From assembly GCF_000485595.1 (NCBI RefSeq), contig NW_014578743.1:23760-46276 (forward strand): a DNA stretch of 22,517 bases. Reading direction: 5' to 3'. The DNA comes from Priapulus caudatus. Taxonomy: Eukaryota; Priapulida; Priapulimorpha; Priapulimorphida; Priapulidae. The notes under the pieces were generated by a model. That model saw only the letters and a program-made list of their open reading frames with translations, made no database searches and had not been told where the DNA came from. Shown piece after piece: positions 15,820 to 22,517 of the stretch; position 1 is the stretch's first letter; every line of letters begins with the position of its first letter. Position numbers and translations under genes: made by a program.

Positions 15820-16393
15820 AGGTGGCCAGATCCAGAGTTAATTATAGCGCGGCAACAAACATATTCTAATTTCAAGAAACATACTACCGTAAAAGTTTTG
15901 ATTTCATGCAGTCCTCTAGGTGTCATTAAGAACTTGTCATTGGCTTGGGGTGGCCGGGTTTCAGATGTAGACCTAGTACGTCAGTCGGGGTTTATTTCTC
16001 CTACCAGACACAGACCAGGTGATCAGATCTTAGCCGATCAAGGTTTCCCCCTTCTTTGCAGCTTTATGCAGTTCAGAACTAGTAATCCCCTCCTTCACCA
16101 AAGGTAAAACACAGTTATCTGCTAAGGATGTGGAGACTTCAAGGCAGAAATCTATTATCAGAATACACATTGAGCGTGTCATTGGTCTTCTTAAGAACAG
16201 GTACACGATTCTACAGGGAACCCTTCCCATTAAGATGATTAAGTCGCTAAAAAATGAGGCAGATGAGGCTGATCTTGCCAGTATTGATCGACTACTTACT
16301 GTCTGTGCTGTATTAGTTAATCTGGGAGGAAGCATTGTCTTTAAGGGACTTTCAAATTGCTCTGTACAAACACATGACTTGGAAATGGAGTGA
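15820..16393 (+). pseudogene. IS5/ISL2EU-like transposase, DDE part, first Asp segment lost
   Basis: The frame opens with RWPDPELIIARQQTYSNFKK, then TVKVLISCSPLGVIKNLSLA, WGGRVSDVDLV and GDQILADQGF, whose Asp is the second catalytic residue (ADRGF in relatives). A one-base shift near 16045 leads to LVIPSFTKGKTQLSAKDVE and IIRIHIERVIGLLKNRYTIL, whose Glu is the third. In relatives about 35 residues with the first catalytic Asp (IDC.E motif) lie between the WPD and QTYSNYK motifs. Here WPDPEL joins almost directly to ARQQTYSN, so that segment has been deleted. It ends at TGA 16391-16393. It is inactive as written. Confidence 0.75.
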
Positions 16394-16845
16394 TCATCAA
16401 TAAAAACTGACATACCTATGTCACATCAAATTCATGATAACAGTAATTGCTACTCTCCATGTCACATGGATAAGAACTATTAAAAATTATTTGTGTTGGA
16501 TTACTGTAATGATGTCATTAAATTGACTACATCATGAATTTTCTATGGTGTATATTTTTAAAAAGGAATTGTAATTTTTTACATTAAAAGTAAGCACTAC
16601 CGGGATTAAATGTATCATCAAATTCTTACCTGATAAGATTGTTTCTCAACTAGTTATAAATCCAAAAAACCTGGACGATTTGATATTATGATCCTCACAT
16701 TAATTGCTTGATATGGGTTATGTATGAGTCACGAGTGTATGTTTACATCGAACAGTATATAAAATAGGACGGATAATGCAGCAATTTAACCATAAAACGT
16801 GAACAGAATTACTTACATTTTAAATCTTTAAATGTTAAAATCTCT
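16394..16845. other. Stretch without a supported gene
   Basis: AT-rich sequence, probably 3' untranslated or intronic. No coding motif or repeat was recognised. Confidence 0.5.
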
Positions 16846-16849
16846 CGCC

Positions 16850-16959
16850 AGTTCAGTAAAAAAGGAGGCAAACAGTGGGTCAAAGATAGAAAGTTCAAGT
16901 GCTGCATTATGTTGCTCAAACATTGTCAACCATGGACAAGAGGACTAGGACGATAGCTA
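16850..16959 (+). pseudogene. Host exon, left part: probable Harbinger accessory-protein exon
   Basis: After TCTCGCCAG a frame reads KKEANSGSKIESSSA. One base later the frame becomes HYVAQTLSTMDKRTRTIA, ending at the transposon boundary (CTA 16957-16959). The right half is at 20304-20473 in the same frame once the element and one CTA are removed. Content (acidic/Ser linker, then an amphipathic helix) resembles the C-terminal region of Myb/MADF-type proteins encoded by Harbinger elements. This is an inference from composition and from the Harbinger exon at 20609. Confidence 0.45.
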
Positions 16960-17172
16960 TAGTGTAGGAGATAGCAGAAAAATCGTGCAAATGATGATAC
17001 AAGCATCAAACTTGCCACACTTGTTCTCCAAGTGATACTAATCAAATCTGCCCGATTGGCCAATTGAAAATCCAAGATGTCCGATTTGCATGATCTAGGT
17101 GTGGATTCCTATGTTTTCAAGCCTGCTGAAGTATATTTTCCTGGTTATAAAGCACACTGACACATATTTTTC
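16960..17172 (+). repeat. Left terminal inverted repeat (shortened)
   Basis: It is complementary to 20015-20300 and includes CACACTTGTTCTCCAAGTGA, GATTGGCCAATTGAAAATCC and GCATGATCTAGGTGT. About 60 bases present in the right repeat, after AATCCAAGA, are missing here. Confidence 0.9.
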
Positions 17173-17277
17173 TCACTTTGCACATTTGTTTATGATTTTT
17201 ATACGTCTGCATGGCTATGGAGTGTAGAGGTGTAGTGTTAGAAGTAGTACCTTTGTTTCAGCAGTCAGCCACATCCA

Positions 17278-17472
17278 TTGGATGGACTACTGGCACTGGT
17301 CCTCACCACTGGACCAACTCTCATCTATGGCTCCAAGAAGATGTTAGTGCACGGCATCGGCCACACCCTAGTAAACCGCGTTGGCTCGCAGGCTAAACTA
17401 GATGAGGGTAGCACACAAAAGGTCTCTGTGTGTGATGGAGTACATCTAGCTCCAAAACTTTCAAGTGCATGA
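17278..17472 (+). pseudogene. Academ-like element: N-terminal fragment, uncertain
   Basis: An open frame reads LLALVLTTGPTLIYGSKKML and HGIGHTLVNRVGS. It resembles the N-terminal part of the transposon protein (hydrophobic helix, then GSK, then a GH.L motif), but the match is weak. The sequence between 17473 and 17610 is broken, with a repeated CATACAGAGTC. The segment that carries the first catalytic Asp in relatives appears to be deleted. Confidence 0.3.
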
Positions 17473-17611
17473 AGTTGATGAGGTTCTTGAAGGAGTGATT
17501 GCCGGGCACAACCAAGGCGCATTGGTGACATCACTGCTGTGAAATCTGTCAGTCATACAGAGTCCATATACTGTCAGACTACCAGAGTCATACTGAGACC
17601 ATACAGAGTCT

Positions 17612-18416
17612 TACCTGTCTGCATCCAGTGTCACCAGGACAAGACAGGCACACCAGATCACTGTATGCAGCTTGTACAAACTGATGAAGAAGGCATACCA
17701 TGATTACCGCTCTGAAGAGTCTAGCATATCAGATATAACCTTTGAGGATTGGTGTGAACAACAGCGGAAAGAGTCCGCAGTTCCAGTTCTGGAGTCTGGT
17801 GCTGGACATGGAGACAACCAGGAGCTCACCATATTCACCCTGATCCGCTCATTCAGAGAAGGCGACTTCAACTTGTACACTTTCAGGACTGGTGCCTTAC
17901 TTCTTAGCGAATAACAATGTCAACTATGCGCGATGGATCCCAATTCACCTCCGAGATATGTCACTTGAGCAACAACATCCAGATGTGGCCAGGGAGTTTC
18001 ACAAAGGAAACTTTGCTATCCACAAGTCAAGAAGTAAATTCTCTGCCCTAGCGATTGACCAAGCACACAAGCACAATAATGCAGTAATCAAAGGTGACGG
18101 AGGAGCAATTGGGTTGACAGAAGACCCGTCAGCATATCGTAGGTGGATGGTCGCTGAACCCGAAGTTAGTAGTCTAGTAGCTGGATACGAGGCCATGTCT
18201 GGTATGAAAGATGCCACCTACAGCAGTAGACACCATGAGCAGACACTGAGTGCCTAGAAATATTTTTTTGAAAAGGTGAAACCACTCTCTGCAGTGATGC
18301 AGCAGATGGGCAACCCATTCCAAGAAGAATCAGCCGACCTGCTGGTACTAGACACGAAGAACATTGCAGACCCAACTCTAGCTGAAATGGTAGCTACACA
18401 TCACCGGCGGGGCAAA
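17612..18416 (+). pseudogene. Academ-like transposase core, decayed
   Basis: Motifs in order: VTRTRQAHQITVCSLYKLMK (about 17620-17685), ITFEDWCEQQ, LIRSFREGDFNLY, then after a frame shift near 17885 NNNVNYARWIPIHLRDMSLE, KFSALAIDQAHKHNNAV, KGDGGAIGLTEDPSAYRRWM, and NPFQEESADLLVLDTKNI. I recognise NYARW.P.HLRDM, AIDQAHE.NNA and GDGGA.GLT from multi-copy transposon proteins in animals. This copy has Lys where relatives have Glu in DQAHE. In-frame stops are TAG 18255-18257 and TAA 18417-18419. The domain would be an RNase H-fold transposase, but the first catalytic region is missing. Confidence 0.6.
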
Positions 18417-18434
18417 TAACAGTTCCAATCATTC

Positions 18435-19990
18435 ATGGAGGGGCTAGAGGATGAAGGTGAAAGTCCTTTCTATCATTCAATCAAGAAAACCCTTGTTTCT
18501 TTATTTAAACAAGAGCAGGATGAGGGAATTTCTAAGGAGAAAGTCCTGAAAGACGACTGTCAGTTATTCTCGCGACTGTTCATCTCGCGCCAGAATAGGC
18601 AGTGTGACTTGCAAGAATTCTTCAAGCACGAGAATCAGTCACACCCTGCATCTCTCAGTGACAACGGCAAGCTTCATACGTGTCAGAAGTCACAGCTGGT
18701 TGAAATTCTTGAAGCGCAAGTGAACATCCCAGACAGAGAACCAAAGGGAGATGCAATCATCATTGATGGCTCAGCACTTATCAATGCCTTACCTTCACGT
18801 AATTCAAAGACATTTGATGACTATGCTAAAGAAGATATCATCCCAAAGGTGGAATCCTATGGTGCCAGGTACGAGCGGGTGGACGTAGGCTTTGATGTGT
18901 ACAAGAAGTCTGAAATGGGGCAAGGAATCAGAAGAAGAGTGACAGGAACGAGTAAGACACCAGGTAACTGGCAAAGCTTCCTTCGTGATGCCAGCAACAA
19001 GACTGAGCTGTTTTACTTCCTTGCGGAAAAGATATATGTCAATCAGAAACGACAAGCACTGTCATCGTCACAAAATGGAGAAGATGCCATTAGCAACACA
19101 AGGAAGTGTCCCCATGTTGTCATGAAGAAGTTGACAGTCAAATATTTGTACACGCCAGGGATGCAATGCCTGATGGGAGCAAGTTTATTATCATTAAGGC
19201 TAATGACACGGACGTGCTAGTCATAGCAATATCTGTACTGCCATCCTTACAGGAACTAGGTCTTGAGAAAATGTGGATTGCCTTTGGCCAAAGAGCCAAG
19301 ATGCGATGGATTCCAGTCCATGAGGTAGTTTCTGCAATAGGGCTTGAGAAAGCTATAGGAATTCCATACTTTCATGCGTTCACTGGATGTGACGTCGTGT
19401 CTGCCTTTCGTGGGAAAGCGAAGAAATCTGCATGGCAGACTTGGAACGTATTTGATGATGTTTCTGAACCATTCACAAACATCCAGCATCCAACATTGAT
19501 TCGTGATCTTGACCTGCAGAGGCTGGAGAGATTCGTTGTCCTCATGTACGACAGATCAAGCGAAGCCACTGGTGTGGACAAAGCAAGACTAGATCTCTTT
19601 GCCAGCAAGCAGAGGCCGTACAACTCAATTCCACCAACACAGGCAGCCCTCAGAGAACATGCAAAGCATGCGGCCTATCAGGCTGGGATCATCTGGGGCG
19701 AGGCAACCATCTCCAATCCAAACACGAGCAGTCCGGCTGAATGGGGGTGGACACAGAAAGGAGAGACATGGCAGATATGTTGGACAACACTACCCCCTAT
19801 TGCAGCGAGCTGTCGGGAACTGACTAAGGGTTCCTGTAAGAAAGGTTGCAAAGGAAGATGCAAGTGCTTTCAGTCAGAGCTCCTCTGCACATCACTCTGC
19901 AGCTGCATATGTGAACAGTGGCAGCTGGAGGACCAGTGGCATGGTATGCATAACTCTGAACATTTACTAGCCCGGGCAAAGCTTACGTAA
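18435..19990 (+). pseudogene. Academ-like element: XPG/FEN-like nuclease and Cys-rich tail
   Basis: The first frame (18435-19220) has FKQEQDEGISKEKVLKDD, then DAIIIDGSALINALP (about 18750), FDDYAKEDIIPKV, RVDVGFDVYKKSEMGQGIRR and NWQSFLRDASNKTELFYFLA. A frame shift near 19100 leads to CCHEEVDSQIFVHARDA, ANDTDVLVIAISVL, FHAFTGCDVVSAFRGK and EWGWTQKGETWQICWTTLP, then a zinc-type tail CKKGCKGRCKC...CTSLCSC. D.D, EEVDSQI, DTDVLV and TGCD are laid out like the acidic residues of the XPG/FEN group of the PIN superfamily. Such nucleases cut structured DNA ends. This coding part is the best preserved in the element, with a single shift. Confidence 0.7.
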
Positions 19991-20014
19991 AAACGGACAA
20001 TCTGGTGGCCATCT

Positions 20015-20300
20015 TGAAAAATATGTGTCAGTGTGCTTTATAAACGGGGAAATCCACTTTAGCAGGCTTGAAAACATAGGAATCTACACCTAGATCATGC
20101 AAATCGGACAACTACAAATACTTCTAAGCAAAACGTCAACTTCGGGCGTCTAATTTGGCGCCATTTTTTAATCTTGGATTTTCAATTGGCCAATCGGGCA
20201 GATTTGATTAGTATCACTTGGAGAACAAGTGTGCCAAATTTGATGCTTGTATCAACATTTGCACGATTCCTCTCAAAAATTGCTGTTATCTGCCCCACTA
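20015..20300 (-). repeat. Right terminal inverted repeat (full length)
   Basis: It is complementary to 16960-17172 with about 60 extra bases, including TCTAATTTGGCGCCATTTTT. It appears to be the more complete terminus of the element. Confidence 0.9.
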
Positions 20301-20303
20301 CTA

Positions 20304-20473
20304 TGAATAGTATTCAGTATGCAATTTTTCAAGCGCAAATGGAAACATTTTCGTCCGTGCATCAGCAGCCTAACCAAAGTCCCACTCAACCACTGACCCA
20401 ACAGATGCCCCCACAGGTTCAACCCATGTACAGCTATACCAATATGTCAGGTCCGCAATATCACAACCTTTAA
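20304..20473 (+). pseudogene. Host exon, right part (Gln/Pro-rich C-terminus)
   Basis: After the CTA target copy the frame continues with MNSIQYAIFQAQMETFSS, a Gln/Pro-rich segment (QPLTQQMPPQVQPMYSY) and a TAA at 20471-20473. Joined to 16850-16959 with one CTA removed, the helix TLSTMDKRTRTIA runs directly into this part without a frame change. It is probably the end of a Harbinger-encoded Myb/MADF-like protein. A transposase exon of that superfamily lies 135 bp downstream on the other strand. Confidence 0.5.
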
Positions 20474-20608
20474 AATGCTGTTGAATAGGATAACGATTAT
20501 ATCCCTGAGGATTTTTAATTAGTTGAAATCAGTTGTAGATAGAATTGTAGTATTCTAGTGTTTAGTTTACAGACAAAAAATCCAAAGGGAAAGACAAAGG
20601 GAAATTAC

Positions 20609-20724
20609 CTTTAAATAGTCATCTTTTAAATTCTCATATATGGCACTGCGAGTATCAATGATTATTTCAGATACCGTTCTATTGCCCAGTCGATAAGCTT
20701 TCGATAGGCTGTAAAAAGTTTCTC
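20609..20724 (-). CDS. PIF/Harbinger transposase exon (HTH region)
   Basis: On the minus strand an acceptor CTTGCAG opens an exon reading ETFYSLSKAYRLGNRTVSEI, then DTRSAIYENLKDDYLK, ending TTAAAG|GTAATT. ETF.SL...YR.G..TVSEII is the helix-turn-helix segment of HARBI1-like transposases, normally between the RLSLTLRFL exon (compare 13432-13665) and the catalytic exon (compare 12430-13328). It starts with two bases completing a codon, compatible with the 13432 donor in phase but not in genomic order. The exon itself is intact. Confidence 0.7.
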
Positions 20725-21600
20725 CTGCAAGTAAAATGTTTACATTTAGTGTGATTTAGTGTTACAGTATTTTTTTAAACATTAATTATTTTATTTATAA
20801 TTGTATAATTTGCATTTATCAATGTTCATTTTCAACTCTCCTGCAAGAATACTCAGGAATGTGTAATTATTTTATTTGTTATGTATGGAATATTTGCAAT
20901 AAAAATATGCCAGATTTTATAATATATTGTGTCCTTGATTCTTCTCGTAAATAATGGTGGTATTACTACAGAATGAGAGGGTGAGGTGGATCCACACGTT
21001 TAAATGTTTATCTGGAATAAATGGGCATGGGAATTTTGTGAATTCATTCGTAGGCCTAAAGGTCAAGACACACTGCAGCGACAGCGACCGATCGTAACGA
21101 CAAACGACTTCCGAAAATTAGAAACTATTGTTTCCTATGGTATTGTATTGGTCCTCCCCCAGAAAATTGTGAAAATGTAGATAGCAGGAGATGATATTTG
21201 AGGCACTTTTGAGTAAATGTACAGCCTTCATTCTGACTACGATAATTATCTTTCTAGTAGAACTATTCTCTTCATGAGCAACAAGATGTGTTCACTAAAG
21301 TAAAGATCACTATAATGCACTAGTCAATTGACACCCCCGATGCCCGGGACGGGTGGGGGAATGAACGGGGATATGAGGGGGATTTAACGCACATTTAACA
21401 GCGTAAATTCCCAGGCGGTGAATTTAATGCGTACCTTGAATAGCGGGGCATATATAGTGGGGGATTTTAACGCTGAACCGGAAACTTTAAACGATAACTT
21501 TATTGTTTTGCAGTACTTATGTTATACTATGTTATTGAATTGAAGAAGTGTCGAAAGCTAGGATGCTGTGTTATATAGTGTTATGTTTCATAAGTTGACA
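20725..21600. other. Stretch without a supported gene
   Basis: AT-rich to about 20930 with an AATAAA at 20898, then mixed sequence including CACTGCAGCGACAGCGACCG (about 21070), which looks like a MITE end with no partner found. No coding motif was recognised on either strand, and no upstream Harbinger exon was found here. Confidence 0.4.
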
Positions 21601-21715
21601 CACACTAGTTTCTATATTCAAGAAGCGGCAGCATAGCCGCGTCGCGCCACAGAATTATCGACATCAATTTCTCTAGTATTTGGTATTCGGTAGCAATTTA
21701 CATGCTCAGATTTTG

Positions 21716-21840
21716 TGCGTACGCATGCTCTCAGCTGTGCGTACCGTATGCACGTAATAGCATGTTTTTGGCGAAATTGAAATCTTTTTGAATACCAACT
21801 AAATCCCTGTTTGTGCGTACGCACGATTTTGTGCGTACAA
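21716..21840. repeat. Cluster of GTGCGTAC motifs
   Basis: GTGCGTAC occurs four times in about 120 bp (near 21716, 21736, 21813 and 21832), once as a perfect 12-bp palindrome GTGCGTACGCAC. It may be the edge of a short repeat. No function is inferred. Confidence 0.5.
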
Positions 21841-21881
21841 ACTCTTCTTATCGCCATAACAATTAATTTATTGGAGGTGTA

Positions 21882-22095
21882 CCGGCGTATTTGGACGCTC
21901 GCCACGCTCTTAAGTGCGCATGCGCGCAGGCGCCTCTTGTTTTGCAAGAGAGCACACAGCACATGCGCAATATGCGCAGTAGTCTACTCCGAGCGTCCAA
22001 ATACGCCGGGGTACCGGCGTATTTGGACGCTCGCCCGAAACTGGACACTCATAAGTGCGCATGCGCGCAGGCGCCTCTTATTTTGCAGGGCCGTA
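21882..22095. mobile_element. Palindromic MITE-like unit (128 bp) plus partial second unit
   Basis: Unit 1 (21882-22009) has 20-bp perfect inverted ends CCGGCGTATTTGGACGCTCG. A second unit begins at 22014 with the same end and shares TAAGTGCGCATGCGCGCAGG and CGCCTCTT before diverging near 22085. The direct period is 132 bp. The units contain GCGCATGCGC-type self-complementary cores. There is no coding capacity. Confidence 0.75.
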
Positions 22096-22278
22096 GGGAA
22101 ATAGTAGCCATGCTCTTTTTTTCTCTTGTTTATGTTGGTTTGTTTTGTATGTGTATAGACGAAAAAAGGATAACAAGATAGAAAAGGAGATCAATATAAG
22201 AATAATAAGAAGGAATAAACAGAGAATAAACACATAATATTATTGTTATTATCTACTCCTGATAATGTTAATAATAAT

Positions 22279-22517
22279 GTGAGGAGGAGGAGGAGGAGGA
22301 GGAGGAGGAGGAGGGGAGAAGGTGTTTGAGTAGGGAGGAGGAGGTGGAGGAGGAGGAGGAGGAGGAGGAAGAGGAGGGGAGGAGGAGGAGAAGGAGGAGG
22401 TGTTTGAGTAGGGAGGAGGAGGAGGAGAAAGAGGAGAAGGGGAGGAGGAGGAGGAGGAGGAGAAGGGGAGGAGGAGGAGGTGTTTGAGTAGAAAGGAGGA
22501 GGAGGAGGTGTTTGAGT
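22279..22517. repeat. GGA-rich homopurine satellite
   Basis: About 240 bp to the window end are nearly all purines on the plus strand, built from GGA units. GTGTTTGAGTAGGGAGGAGG-like blocks recur at about 22321, 22399, 22480 and 22508. Such asymmetric mirror-like purine tracts can form triplex or G-rich structures. The array continues past the window. Confidence 0.9.

Larger units (their letters stand above)
16960..20300 (+). mobile_element. Academ-like DNA transposon with long TIRs, 3341 bp
   Basis: The left terminus TAGTGTAGGAGATAGCAG (16960) and right terminus (complement TAGTGGGGCAGATAACAG, ending 20300) start inverted repeats of about 213 bp (16960-17172) and 286 bp (20015-20300). Direct CTA copies flank the element (16957-16959 and 20301-20303), a 3-bp target duplication. 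Inside is a broken plus-strand gene with a transposase-like core and an XPG/FEN-like nuclease. Long TIRs, a 3-bp target duplication and an XPG-type nuclease match what I know of the Academ superfamily (XPG-bearing branch). The superfamily call rests on memory of those proteins and needs a database check. Confidence 0.6.

Noticed and set aside
16960-20300. Standard CACTA (EnSpm) element because of CACTA/TAGTG ends
   Set aside because: CACTA elements start with CACTA and end with TAGTG. Here the order is reversed, and the protein has XPG/FEN-like and NYARW/HLRDM motifs instead of a TNP2-type transposase.
21811-22181. Frames encoding repeated peptides in the palindromic units
   Set aside because: The peptide repetition follows from the 132-bp DNA repeat and its inverted ends, and both strands are open.

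Overview
This window is intron-rich, AT-leaning metazoan genomic DNA that consists almost entirely of decayed mobile-element genes. No rRNA or tRNA gene and no bacterial-style operon is visible. The repeat tails resemble interspersed repeats I associate with marine invertebrate genomes: an AGCGCAT/ATGCGCT hairpin followed by an ATT tail near 8445, an ACCTCCGCCA/TGGCGGAGGT hairpin near 15657, and a GACGGACG tail near 4017. Together with the gene families present, they suggest a marine invertebrate (cnidarian, mollusc, lophotrochozoan or invertebrate deuterostome). I cannot decide the phylum from sequence alone.

Layout. (1) 163-2618 (+) is a spliced gene of the DUF4806 type, with five phase-compatible exons in order but broken reading frames. 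Its last two exons and flanking introns occur again, better preserved, at 8965-10153. (2) 3800-4720 holds short-repeat debris. (3) 4743-6262 (+) is a Ty3/Gypsy retrotransposon fragment (retropepsin tail, linker, reverse transcriptase with YLDD), truncated at both ends. (4) 6268-7138 (+) is an unrecognised zinc-finger plus coiled-coil gene, split by a 104-bp insertion. It is followed by a purine-rich tract and an LTR-like promoter region (about 7713-8263). (5) 10177-12167 (+) is a two-exon SWIM zinc finger - YqaJ nuclease - PHD finger gene with stops and frameshifts. (6) 12181-13665 holds PIF/Harbinger transposon pieces: an acidic minus-strand exon, the plus-strand catalytic transposase exon, and a minus-strand N-terminal transposase exon. 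(7) 13779-14102 is a foldback MITE flanked by TA. (8) 14346-16393 (+) is a second, different DDE_Tnp_4-type transposase whose first catalytic segment is missing. (9) 16960-20300 is a 3.3-kb DNA transposon with 213-286 bp terminal inverted repeats. It carries a transposase-like core and an XPG/FEN-like (PIN-superfamily) nuclease, which I read as an Academ-type element. It sits inside another coding exon (about 16850-16959 plus 20304-20473), and removing it together with one CTA target copy restores that reading frame across the junction. (10) 20609-20724 (-) is a further Harbinger transposase exon. (11) 21882-22095 holds tandem palindromic repeats, and the window ends in a long GGA-rich homopurine satellite.

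How the parts relate. Most genes here are selfish-element genes at different stages of decay, nested in one another. The strongest single inference is the Academ-like element nested in a probable Harbinger accessory-protein exon with a 3-bp target duplication. The YqaJ-SWIM-PHD gene lies 13 bp from the Harbinger material, so it may be cargo of a larger element, but this window alone cannot show that. Many frame breaks are single-base indels, several at homopolymers. The two DUF4806 copies differ mostly by indels, so some breaks may be uncorrected long-read errors rather than true decay.
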